Source: Apostichopus japonicus
Taxonomy: Eukaryota > Echinodermata > Holothuroidea > Aspidochirotida > Stichopodidae
Direction: 5' to 3'
Length of the DNA: 64,000 nt
Assembly (NCBI RefSeq): GCF_037975245.1
Contig: NC_092575.1
Coordinates: 3,588,501-3,652,500 of the forward strand
Under the pieces are notes generated by a model. The model was not told where the DNA came from. It searched no databases and saw only the letters and a program-made list of their open reading frames with translations. Below are positions 39,939 through 52,440 of this stretch, one piece after another (position 1 is the first letter of the stretch; the number at the start of each line of letters is the position of its first letter). The position numbers and the translations under genes are program-made.

Positions 39939-42900
39939 CGTAAATCCACCGTAACTAAAGTTAGTTCTATAAAACAGAACCTGTTCACATAAACGCTTCC
40001 ACAACTTTGTTTATTCAAAACTTGTAGAGAGGATTCGTGATCGGCAAAGAAGACAAATCCGTCGTCATCTGAAGAAGATCAACAAGAAGCAGACAAGAAC
40101 AACATCTAAAGATCTCCATAAGACCGTGGTAATGTCACACATATATTATATTGGTCGGGGTAGACAACCCTTATAATGTCACATATATATTATATAGGCC
40201 GGATTGACACCCTGGTAATGGATAATGTCATAATATATAATGTCATGTAATGTCTTATATATATTACAGGGGCGAGTAGATTTATTATTAACGTAAATTA
40301 GAGACACGAATTTTATCTATAAGAAGGTTAATTACCCCCCCCCCCCCCCCCCAAGAAAACACGAAAGTAAAGAAAATTTTGTTATTATGGGCTGTATAAG
40401 AGAAAACTTACTCCATTGTAGTATGAGCCCTTATAATTAAATGAAATAATACATGTAAACAAATATTAGTTTTGCTCACCGCCAGGAATTAAATTACTTA
40501 TTTGATGCTAGCGCCCTCTCTTTAAATGTAAATTCTGAAGAATACTGACTTTTAAAAAACAAAAGCCCTGTTCTGTGTCAGGAGGACGTTTGTTTTACCC
40601 TCCTTCTCCTTAGGTTGTTCCGTTGTCGACCAGGTATCCAAAGGTGCAGATTGCCAGGTCTTATAACCCGGGCGACAGTTCTAACGACACCGTGTCCCCT
40701 AATGTTTCCTAAAATATCTTCCGAAATGAGAATACAGTGACTATTCTTTAACCCATATTTTCCCGGGCATCTTTCATATTTTCCAGTGCCCCTAATTGAG
40801 CCCGGGCCCCGAGGCTGTACCCCTTGAACCCTCTTTCACCAGGTCGATACATTTAAAAGTAATTACATGCAGTTAAAAGTTAAGTGATAACATGGATTGT
40901 CTGTTTCATCTTCAACTATTCTGTTTTCCTCTTGGACAGGACCAGACTACCGTAAGGAATGTCCTCATCTGCCTCTTTGATATTTCTCAATCAACCACTG
41001 ACCTTGGAATGACCTTGACCACGTGAGTACTTTCAATTGGCATTTGCTTCCTTCATGACAATTTATATACTGTTCTGCTATATCGAACTTCCTTAAGCCA
41101 TGCATTAATTAATCGGGTATGTTTTATTTTGTTGTATATAGCGATAAACAGAAGACCGGAATGGAACTTGTTCCTTATCGACCACCGGCCAGTTTACTGA
41201 ACCTTCGGGTTGATGTTACCGGTGAGTTGTCCTATTATGTTTGAATGTTGCACATGGGAGAGTACAACGTGGGGGGAGATGTGAGGGGGAGGGATGGGTG
41301 TTGCAAGGGGATGGAGTTTGGGGTACCGGAGAGATTGGGCGAAAGTTGTACAGAAATTCAAACATCGTTGATTTTCGCTGATATATTCACAAATTATCAG
41401 TTATCCTCAAATTTGAAAAATGCTTCGATTTATAATATAATAAATTTTAATAGATAAAATTTGCCTCGTCTGTTTGCTGTTCTGGTGTGACAAAACTCCT
41501 CAAGATGACTTAATATTATTTTATATTCTTTAATTCCAACATATTAACATGCGCATTTGGCAATCTATTCTGTCTTGTGTTTCCAATAGCTGCATGTGAA
41601 CTTGCTCGCGTGTTTCAAACCATGCTTGCTGCCGTCCATGCATCACAAACCACCCTTCGGGGAAACATGGCGGCTTATTCACCTACGGGACTGGAAGTTG
41701 TGGTTTATAGACCTCACCCCTTCTTTCATCGATTGACCCTTGACCTCACAGGTGAGGCAACAACCTCTCAAGTTTATAATAATTCCTTAATTCTGAAGTC
41801 GTCAGTTTGTAAGAGATATGTGAATAACCTAAGATGACAGATAACATGACTGATTGATTGAGCAGAACATTACACCAAAACAATGAAAAATGAGTAAATT
41901 ATTGTTGTAATCAGTCCATAATGTAACTTCTATGTTTTATTTAGTTGCCTGTGACATTGCCCGGATGATCCAGTCACCATCTGCTGCCCTCATTTACGCA
42001 GATAACAGCAAACTTAAAGTCTTCAACATCCTTGATGGCAATGATTATGTTCAAACACAGGTGAGGATGAATTTGAAAATAAGTTGTTTCTTTAATGTAT
42101 CAATACCTGTTTGCTGATGAATATCGGAAAACAAACTTCCGAAGTAGATACGATGTTTCTGACCAGGTAGGTTTGTTGGAGAAAAGCTGTCGCATTCGAA
42201 AGAAAGAATTTATTTTCTGTTGCCCTTATGGTGTAAACGATTACCGTTAAATCAACTGCGACCGCCCATGTCCGAATGTTCATTACACAAATGTAAACAA
42301 AATAGTCTACATATGCAGCTCGCTCAAGATTTAACGCAGTCCTATACTCGTATCGTGCACTTCTTACAATTCCGCGGAGGAAACATCTGAAAGCACTTGT
42401 TTATTCATTGACATGACACAATTTTGCAAGCTATTTCTGTAAGACCGAGAGAAAGATACAATTCAAGAGAAGGGACCTTAGATAGACTAGTCATGAAAGT
42501 GAAAGTAGTCATAGGCCTAACGGTCGTAAACAAAACAGAGAGATTTGATTGGCGCATGATCTGTTGAGCGTGGCTTTCAAATTTTGATTGAAGTTCGTAG
42601 AATCTACGGACTCATTAAAAAATCTGGCTACTTTAATTCAGCTCAAACTTTTTAACGACAGATAACTCCATAAATATAATGAATATTGATATGAAATTGC
42701 ATAGAACGGTGTCAATTTTCACTGAGCTTTTAGTGCAGTAAGCTGGAAAGGTCGAAGTTGAAATCTGGCAAACAGGCACTGAGACTTTAAAAACTTTTTC
42801 ATAACAACTCAATAGAAAGAAAAACACATATGAGAAGGTTATTAATATGCAACTGCGTATTCGTCAGTGATTACCAACTGTAGTGTGGTATTAACACAGT

Positions 42901-45900
42901 TGTTACACGACTCTGAGGCAGGCACGCAAACCAAGTCTCTCTCAATGTTTTACAGTTATGTTTCATGAATTTACTATTGTAAAATGAGTTCGCTTTTTTA
43001 TACTTTTCGAATAAGAAACTGAATGTTTTTCCTTTATTTGTTGACAGATTGTCGCTGATGAAACAGTTATTGTGGACAGCGAGAAACAATCTTGTGATGA
43101 CATCTTTCCTCTCAGAGAAAGGTAAGACAAGACACCAGCTATTTAATGGTTGCATTTTTTACTATTATACCGAAGAGCAGATATTGGGAAAATGACTCCT
43201 TCTAAAAAGGATCAAACTTGGCTAGCGCCCTCTAATTATAATAGCGACGTTAATAAGATAAATGAATTTCATTTCTGTATTTTGTGTACTTGTATAGCTG
43301 CAACCAACAGCAGACTGACGTCACTACTGGACTGGAAACTTACAATGAAAGATATGTTGAGAAAGAAGGTTCTAACGGTAAGCTCGAATAAATTTATTTT
43401 CGTATTGTTATACATCACTTAGTATAATTCATGTCAATTGCTTAGTATGTTTCCGATATTGTTGCACTCTATCTTGTAGGAAGATGCATAATGTTTTAAA
43501 GACATTAAACAGGAATGACAAAAAAAAAATCATGAGAAAGGAAATTTACAAGAGAATGAACTTTTTTGGAGGTATGGAACCGTCACCAACTTTTTTGTTG
43601 TTTGCCCAACAGCTTTCCTTTTTGACGAAGATATTGCCAAACTCCCTTACGTCGAACCAATGAGACCACAACAACTGGTCAAGTGGGAGGAGCTTAGTGA
43701 CGTAACTGACCATGGCCTCGATTTAGATCAGGTACAAAGACGAGAAAAACTCTACCAATATTCGAAAAATATTTTGTTTTTCAGTTTTCTCAGACAATAC
43801 TTGTACATATTTTTTTTATGATGGTAAGAGTTGGCGCGAATCTATTAAATTAATTCATTTGAAAATAGAAGGGAACTTTGTGTTCTTCTTGTCATATATA
43901 TAGTGGTGAAGAAATTCGATAGTTATGAATACATTTCATATTTTCAGTATTATGATTATATTTTATCATTTGTCTTCTATTTGTGCATCCTTTATATTGC
44001 AGTTAAAAATGATGACGTTTTGAATATTTATGAATACAGTTGAATTTATGAATAGTTAATAAGATATTTGCTAACTGATCCTTTAATCTTATGGATTCTG
44101 AAAGAATACTGAATCCCAAATAACAAAAGCCCTATTCTGTGTCAGGAGGACGTTTGCTTACCCTCCTTCTCCTTAGGTTATTCCTTTGTCGATAAGGTAT
44201 CCAAAGGTGTAGACAGTCAGGTCTAATAACCCGGGCGACAGTTCTAACGAGACCGGGTCCCCTAATGTTTCCTAAAATATCTTCCGAAATGAGAATACAG
44301 TGACTATTCTTCATCCCATATTTCCGGGGCATCTTCCATAATTTTCCAGTGCCCCTTATTGACCCCGGGCCCCCGGGGCTGTACCTCTTGAACCCTCTCT
44401 TGTCAGGTCGGTAAATTTGTTAGTAACATGCAGTTACAAGTTAAGTGATAAATTGGATTGTCTGTTTCATTTTCAACTATTTTGTTTTCCTCATCGACAG
44501 GACCTGACTACCGTAAGGAATGTCCTCATCTGCCTTTTTGATATTTTTCAATCAACCACTGACCTTGGAATGACCTTGACCACGTGAGTACTTTCAATTG
44601 GCATTTGCTTCCTTCATAACAATTTATATACTGTTCTGCTATATCGAACTTCCTTAAGCCATGCATTAATTAATCGGGTATGTTTTATTTTGTTGTATAT
44701 AGCGATAAACAGAAGACCGGAATGGAACTTGTTCCTTATCGACCACCGGCCAGTTTACTGAACCTTCGGGTTGATGTTACCGGTGAGTTGTCCTATTATG
44801 TTTGAATGTTACACATGGGAGGGTACAGCGTCGGGGAGGGGGAATGGGAGGGGAGGGATGGGTGTTGCAAGGGGATGGAGTTTGGGGTACCGGAGAGATT
44901 GGGCGAAAGTTGTACAGAAATTCAAACATCGTTGATTCTCGCTGATATAGTCACAAATCATCAGTTATCCTCAAATTTGAAAAATGCTTCGATTTATAAT
45001 ATAATAAATTTTAATATATAAAATGTGCCTCGTCTGTTTGCTATGCTGGTGTAACAAAACCCCTCAAGATGACTTTATATTATTATATATTCTTTAATTC
45101 CAACATCTTAACATGCGCATTTGACAATCTATTCTGTTTTGTCATTCCAATAGCTGCATGTGAACTTGCTCGCGTGTTTCAAACCATGCCTGCTGCCGTC
45201 CATGCATCACAAACCACCCGTCGGGAACACGTGACGGAGTATTCACCCACAGGACTGGAAGTTGTGGTTTATAGACCTCGCCACTTCTTTCATCGACTGA
45301 CCCTTGACCTCACAGGTGAGACAATATCCTATCAAGTTAATAAGAATTCTTAAATTCTTAAGTTACAGTTTATAAGAGATATATGAATAACCTAAGATGA
45401 CAGATAAAATGACTAATTGATTGAGCAGAACATTACACCAACACAATGAAAAAGGAGTAAATTATTGTTGTAATCAACTCATAATGTAACTTCTATTTTG
45501 ATTTAGTTGCCTGTGACATTGCCCGGATGTTCCAGTCTCCATCTGCTGCCCTCAGTTTCGTAGATAACAGCAAACCTAGAGTCCTCAACATCCATGCAGA
45601 GCTCCTTGATGGCAATGATGATGTTCAAACACAGGTGAGGATGAATTTGAAAATAAGTTGTTTCTTTAATGTCTCAATACCTGTTTGCTGATGAATTTCA
45701 GAAAACAAACTTCCGAAGTAGATTCGATGATTCTTACTCTAAATGCACTCTGACCAGGTGGGTTTGTTGGAGAAAAGCTGTCGCATTCGAAAGAAAGAAT
45801 TTATTTTCTGTTGCCCTTATGGTGTAAACGATTACCGTTAAATCAACTGCGACCGCCCATGTCCGAATGTTCATTACACAAATGTAAACAAAATAGTCTA

Positions 45901-48310
45901 CATATGCAGCTCGCTCAAGATTTAACGCAGTCCTATACTCGTATCGTGCACTTCTTACAATTCCGCGGAGGAAACATCTGAAAGCACTTGTTTATTCATT
46001 GACATGACACAATTTTGCAAGCTATTTCTGTAAGACCGAGAGAAAGATACAATTCAAGAGAAGGGACCTTAGATAGACTAGTCATGAAAGTGAAAGTAGT
46101 CATAGGCCTAACGGTCGTAAACAAAACAGAGAGATTTGATTGGCGCATGATCAGTTGAGCGTGGCTTTCAAATTTTGATTGAAGTTCGTAGAATCTACGG
46201 ACTCATTAAAATATCTGGCTACTTTAATTCAGCTCAAACTTTTTAACGACAGATAACTCCATAAATATAATGAATATTGATATGAAATTGCATAGAACGG
46301 TGTCAATTTGCACTGAGCTTTTAGTGCAGTAAGCTGGAAAGGTCGAAGTTGAAATCTGGCAAACAGGCACTGAGACTTTAAAAACTTTTTCATAACAACT
46401 CAATAGAAAGAAAAACACATATGAGAAGGTTATTAATATGCAACTGCGTATTCGTCAGTGATTACCAACTGTAGTGTGGTATTAACACAGTTGTTACACG
46501 ACTCTGAGGCAGCCACGCAAACCAAGTCTCTCTCAATGTTTTACAGTTATGTTTCATGAATTTAATATTGTAAAATGAGTTCGCTTTTTTATACTTTTCG
46601 AATAAGAAACTGAATGTTTTTCCTTTATTTGTTGACAGATTGTCGCTGATGAAACAGTTATTGTGGACAGCGAGAAACAATCTTGTGATGACATCTTTCC
46701 TCTCAGAGAAAGGTAAGACAAGACACCAGCTATTTAATGGTTGCATGTTTTACTATTTAATCGAAGAGGCAGATAGCGGGAAACAAACTCCTTCTGAAAA
46801 GGATCAAACTTAGCTAGCGCCCTCTAATTATAATAACGACGTTAATAAGATAAATGAATTTCATTTCTTCATTTTGTGTACTTTATAGCTGCGACCAACA
46901 GCAGACTGACGTCACTACTGGACTGGACACTTCCCATGAAAGAGACGTTGAAAAAGAAGGTTCTCACGGTAAGCTTTATCGTACGGTTACACATCACTAT
47001 AATTCATTTCAATTGTTTTGTATGTTTCCGATATTGTTGCAATCTATCTTGTAGGAAGATGCATAATGTTTTAAACACAATAAACAGGAATGACAAAACG
47101 AATTCCTGAGAAAGGAAATTACAAGAAAATGAAATTTTATTGAGGTACGGAACCGCCACCAACCTTCGTTCCGTTCTTCACATCTCTAATAAATATTCAT
47201 TACTTTATAATGAGACTAAAATTTTGGCCCAACAGCTTTCCTTTTTGACGAAGATATTGCCAAACTCCCTTACGTTGAACCAATGAGACCGCTACAACTG
47301 GTCAAGTGGGAGGAGCTTAGTGACGTAACTGACCATGGCCTCGAATTAGATCAGGTACATACAGTAGACGAGAAAACTCTACCATTATTCGGAAACATTT
47401 GTGTTTTTCATTTTTTTCAGACAATACTTGAACATCATTTTCTTTCATGATGGTAAGAGTTGGCGCGAATCTATTAAATTAATTAACTAGAAAATAGAAG
47501 GGATCTTTGTGTTCTTCTTGTCATTGTGGTGAAGAAAGTGGATTGTTACGAATACATTTCGTATTTTCAAGTATTATTAATATTTTTGATAATTTTTCTT
47601 CTATTTGCGCATCTTTTATATAAGAGTTTAAAACGATGACGTTTTGTATAGTTATGAATACAGTTGAATTTATAAATAGTTAATATGATTATTTGCGAAC
47701 TGATCCATTAATACTTTGCAATTGAAATATTTCTCAAAAGTTTATGGAATTTGTCTATCAGCAGGGTGAAGGCTGGGAAGTCACCGATATGTTTGCTACA
47801 AACGAGGCTGATTTTGGCTTCAAGTCAACCTTCGATGAAACCTTGTCTGAGTACACGTAAGTGGTTTGACGTCTTATATTCTATTTAACCATGATCGTGG
47901 AAAATACGTTTGCTTCGTCACAGAAAATGGAGGTAAAGATTTCAATAGCGGACCCGGTTCAATGTGTACTATACTTCTACGGACCTTATGTAGTTTCTTT
48001 TCGATTCATTAACTTTCTATTCGCTCAGTACTGTTTTTGAATTTTGAATAATTGAAACGGAATTATACTTAGTTTACAGTATGTATTTTTTTTTACGATA
48101 CTTATATGAAGTTCTTGTCTTGTCTGCTTCAGGACCTTACTGGTAAAGGAAGCTACACCAGATTATCAGCTCAGATGGGAGAGGGCCTGTAGACTTGCTG
48201 ATGAGATCGAAGGGAAGAAAAAGGCCGAGCAAGCGAACAGGGCCAAACAACCTAAAAAACGTAAAAAGAAAAGCCGTCGGTCAAAGAAATCAGGCTGTCC
48301 TTATAAATGA
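38991..48310 (+). CDS. Ataxin-2-like LsmAD protein with N-terminal membrane segment and internally duplicated central block
   Basis: Nineteen coding exons join in phase (658 aa): 38991-39093, 39748-39810, 40028-40128, then block 1 (40940-41022, 41142-41221, 41590-41751, 41945-42060, 43048-43121, 43298-43377, 43613-43731), block 2 (44501-44583, 44703-44782, 45154-45315, 45507-45634, 46639-46712, 46889-46968, 47236-47354), then 47765-47856 and 48133-48310. Residues 1-22 are hydrophobic. Residues 38-85 are Arg/Lys-rich, so by the positive-inside rule the rest would be cytosolic. Residues about 530-635 match the LsmAD domain of ataxin-2: LVKWEEL, GW-x-x-x-DMF, NE-x-x-(F/Y)G, ST(F/Y)D, L-S-x-YT, LA(D/E)EIE. 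The tail (638-658) is Lys/Arg-rich. The long ataxin-2 C-terminal region is absent. Ataxin-2 proteins bind RNA and act in translation and RNA granules; the role of this variant is unknown. The start was chosen for CACCATG context and the in-phase first donor. Confidence 0.8.
39899..39938. repeat. ATAC/AT microsatellite in intron 2 of the LsmAD gene
   Basis: CATACATA units followed by pure AT. Confidence 0.9.
40546..44104 (+). repeat. Copy 1 of a 3.6-kb intragenic tandem duplication
   Basis: Similarity to copy 2 begins in the intron before exon 4 and ends just after an ACTGATCCTTTAAT word following exon 10. Seven exons (714 nt, 238 aa) and their introns are included. Both edges lie in phase-0 introns, so the duplication kept the frame. 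Exon identity varies from 90% (41590-41751) to 100% (43048-43121). It lacks the four-residue HAEL insertion present in copy 2. Confidence 0.93.
40614..40712 (+). CDS. Possible alternative terminal exon (short isoform) in intron 3 of the LsmAD gene
   Basis: A strong polypyrimidine tract and CTTAG acceptor precede a 32-codon open frame starting VVPLSTRYPKVQIAR and ending in TAA. The phase (0) is exactly what exon 3 (ending 40128) supplies. Joining them would give a 121-residue protein with the membrane segment and basic region but no repeat blocks. No AATAAA follows closely, only an AATACA variant near 40731. The copy-2 equivalent (44177-44212) stops after 11 codons. It may simply be intron sequence with a chance frame. 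Confidence 0.3.
   Translation, partial: VVPLSTRYPKVQIARSYNPGDSSNDTVSPNVS
44105..47710 (+). repeat. Copy 2 of the 3.6-kb intragenic tandem duplication
   Basis: It directly abuts copy 1, head to tail. It carries exons 11-17 (726 nt, 242 aa), all with intact splice sites and frame. Differences from copy 1 include a 12-nt in-frame insertion in exon 14, an intron insertion before 47236, and an in-frame stop in the optional exon-like sequence at 44177. Confidence 0.93.
47765..48310 (+). CDS. Exons 18-19: C-terminal half of the LsmAD domain and basic tail
   Basis: Exon 18 (47765-47856) encodes GEGWEVTDMF followed by NEADFGFKSTFDETLSEYT. Exon 19 (48133-48310) encodes a helix ending LADEIEGKKK, then a KKRKKKSRRSKK tail and the stop TGA at 48308. 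These are the most conserved parts of LsmAD in ataxin-2 homologues (human: NGW, DMF, NEENYG, STYD, LAEEIE). An alternative acceptor 3 bp upstream (47762) would add one Gln. These exons lie after the duplicated block and occur only once. Confidence 0.85.
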
Positions 48311-48451
48311 AGAGGAGATAAAACTTTTAAAAAAATAAAAATAATAATAATTAAAAAAACAAAAAAAAACACATAATTTATTTCTTTCAAGGCCCAATTT
48401 TAACGATTTTGTCAGTTTTGTCTTGTATTGTATTTTTTTTCGTCTCCAAAA

Positions 48452-48457
48452 AATAAA
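48452..48457 (+). terminator. Polyadenylation signal AATAAA for the LsmAD gene
   Basis: AATAAA lies 142 bp after the stop codon and is followed by a GT/T-rich stretch (48470-48510) as expected for a cleavage site. A-rich sequence closer to the stop (48329-48370) contains further weaker candidates. Confidence 0.6.
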
Positions 48458-48530
48458 TTAAAAATATATGTGTAGTTGACTTGTTTATGTCATTATTGTT
48501 TTGTAACGTGTACTCCGTCCTGGGAAGATA

Positions 48531-49376
<846 letters not shown>

Positions 49377-51361
49377 TAATGCATGCGTAAGTTGCATATT
49401 ACAGTATCATTAAAACAGTCGTATGACCTCGTGACTAGAGTTTGTCGAACACCAAAAGGGAATTATAAAACCGTGAAGTGTTGCTTGCAATTTTTGGCAT
49501 GCCCTAGTTTTTTTCTTCTGATTCGATTAGAACATACATGTGTACGTTACTCTTTCACATGAATATAGAAAAAGATAATTTCCCATGTGATGTTTGATTT
49601 TCAACATTTACCCCCCATGGAGATTACAAAGCTCGATAACGATGCATAATATTAGCCCGATTTACATGTTTCCTCCTTTGTGATTAATAAACAACATTAC
49701 ATATATATATATACGCCTGATTCCATTCGGGACCGATAGTCAGTCAGCCTTGTGGGCTAACCCAATTGAGTATATACTTGTTCCACTTTTCCGCATGCCT
49801 TTCCGCTGTGTTACGTTCTACCCAAGCATACCGATGATAAAAAATTGGAAGAATGAAAAAAAAGGAAGAAAAACGAAAAAAGAGGGTCATTGACCAAGTA
49901 AGGCAAGTGGATCAACAGAATAATCTTATTTTAGTAAGTCTTCCGGTATCTGACACCCTTTACAGAAATTCTCAACTCGAATTTAGACGATGTTTGGTAA
50001 ATTAAAAGTTACGATTTTTTTCTCACAATCTTTTTTTTCTCTGAAGTCATAATTATTTATAGCGCCATCAAATTATTTGTAAAGGGAATTGTTTCGCAAG
50101 AGTGGTTCGCCAGTGAAACGGCTGTTACTTAGCAGTGTGTGTCAGAAAACTGTTTGCCGCACTGTAGGTGTATATATGTACACGTTTAGTGCAATGTTAC
50201 TGCTGGGAAAAGCGATGGGTGGGAAGGGGAAAGATTATCACGTGCACCCCCCACACTCTCCCGACTTTGGAGGGAAAATATTGAAACGTGAGAATTTCGA
50301 TACACTTAAAGTGCCCCCACTTTTTGAACAAAAAACAAAGCTAAGCAAATAAGAAAGAAAGAACAACCTGAAACCTCTTCATAAAATTAAAGTTAACCAA
50401 GTTTGTTAATGAAAAGTATCCACTTTCTGTTTTGGTGATTTAAAAACTTGGATTTTTGTCTTGTAAGTGAAACGGAGGCTATTTTTGGTATTAATAAACC
50501 AAAAGTGACAATTTGTTGAAAACATGAGAGAAGGAGGAGGGTGACTATAGACTAGGATGCACTTGCTCCACGCATTTCTGAGAGAAAATCATTTGAAAAG
50601 TGATCTTCTTCATAAACTGAGGTTTCTCTTTTGCCGCACGTCTCAATGCCCCTCGAAGTTTTCCATGTCATCCCAATTCAGTCCTCTTCCGACGAGTCTG
50701 GATGCTTAAAAATACAGAAAAGCCGTCTTTTCTTTTATTACACATTAATGTGCCCATTTACATGCAACCCCATACTCAACTCGCACCCGTTCCAATGGCC
50801 GGAATCGTTCAAGTTATCAAAATTGTCTCTCCTAAATCAGGATCATTTTAATATCTGCACGAAGATGACGTGTCCAAGCCTTGGCACCTCGTGTCTGTTT
50901 GTGACAAATAAATCCGATATTTGCAAGCCTCTTCATATATATATATATAATAATGGTCTTGTTTGGACAGCTTCTTTTCTTAACAGATATATTAATTTGG
51001 ATACTTTGTAGTGACCTAACTTCAGTAAAATGTCAGTGAACTTCAAGGACCCGTTTGTCGTATTACTATATAATTCTCGGTATACAGCTAACAGGCTAAT
51101 AGAAGACAATTCTCGGAGATGTTTCAAAGAATTTTCTCCCAACCCCTTTTAGCTATTTTTCTTTCTTCTTAGCGATATTCCACAGGGACGGACCGAACGA
51201 TACGTAATAGTTTATTGGCGTTTGCCGAGCACCTGCTTTGATCATTTCTAATTGAATTAATAGCCATCTGTGTCTTAATACGTTCATAGGCTGTCAACAT
51301 TCAATCCATGAAGGTGACAGAATTTAATGTTTTTATCAATGTAGTTATCTTCATTTGATAT

Positions 51362-51366
<5 letters not shown>

Positions 51367-51410
<44 letters not shown>

Positions 51411-51420
51411 TATATATATA
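51367..51420. repeat. (AT)n microsatellite
   Basis: Short AT tract preceded by ATACATACAT. Confidence 0.93.
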
Positions 51421-51696
51421 GATATATTGGATATTTATAAAAGTCTGTAATTGTTTTACAAATCCCGAAATGCATGTATACCCTTCAACCAACCCTCCCC
51501 CCTCCCACTACCAGTCGGTCCTCTCCGACCGTTCCCAAATCTCACAATTCCTTTATACCGAGCATGCGCATATTGGAATGAATGAACTCGTTGAATTTAG
51601 TACTCCTGAATGAGGCCGGCACAATGAAATTTAAGAAAAAAACATTCACGTTTGCCGAGAGATATATTACCATCCCAATTTCCCTAACGAATTTGC

Positions 51697-51955
51697 CATC
51701 GTCATCGTCATCATCATCGTCATCGCCATCGCTATCTTCTTCATAATCCATTTTATTTCCTGACTGCCTTTGTCTACGTCACTACGTCCCCTTCGTCGTC
51801 ATTGCCATTATGATTACTGTTGTCATTTTCATCGTCATCACGTCGTCATCGGCATCGTCAATTGTTTTCTCTCATTACGTCATCGTCATTGTCTTTATCA
51901 TTACCATAATGTCATTGTCATTATCATGATTATCAGTATCATTATCATTATTATC
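51697..51955. repeat. CATCGT/CATTAT trinucleotide-rich region
   Basis: Imperfect CATCGTCATCGTCATCATCA and CATTGTCATTATCATGATTA runs. An aspartate-rich frame on the minus strand is a consequence of the repeat. Confidence 0.85.
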
Positions 51956-52440
51956 AGCACAACCTATTTTGCTTTTCTATCTTACAATACGAATTAATGA
52001 CTCTTTAACATGCTCTCAGGCTTAGTTCCTGTAGCCTCAAATGGATGATTGATCAACAATCAGCATTCAAAGATGGTACCTCACCTAAATAGGAAAGGAA
52101 GGAGTTTGGAGTGATACATGTCGTTTGATCAGCCCAGTGCACGGTTATACTCACTTCATGTTGTATTTTTTTGTGCACAATAAAATTCTCTCTGTTAATC
52201 ATCATTCTTTCAAGCATATTATAGATGAAGACATCCAGCAACACGATAAATTATGGGAGGGCGCTGTCACATCTGTCCTTTACCAGCAACATCAGCAGCT
52301 TCTCTTCTATAGGACCAGGTACAGTCTCTGAAATCACTGATAATTCCTTTGAGGAATCTCTGGCGGACACTTTTGGGCAAAGTACCGTTTCGGTTGTTCG
52401 TGGTGTTATGTTTTGGGCGGACAACATACCAGGGGTATAG

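Noticed and set aside
42633..43155. Minus-strand frames repeated almost identically at 46224-46746
   Set aside because: They are antisense to intron 7 and exon 8 of the duplicated block; they recur only because the tract itself is duplicated and conserved.
50631..51011. 126-codon plus-strand frame
   Set aside because: No domain, no splice context and a random-looking composition; it ends in an AT tract.
51542..51751. Aspartate-rich minus-strand frame
   Set aside because: Caused by the CATCGT trinucleotide repeat.
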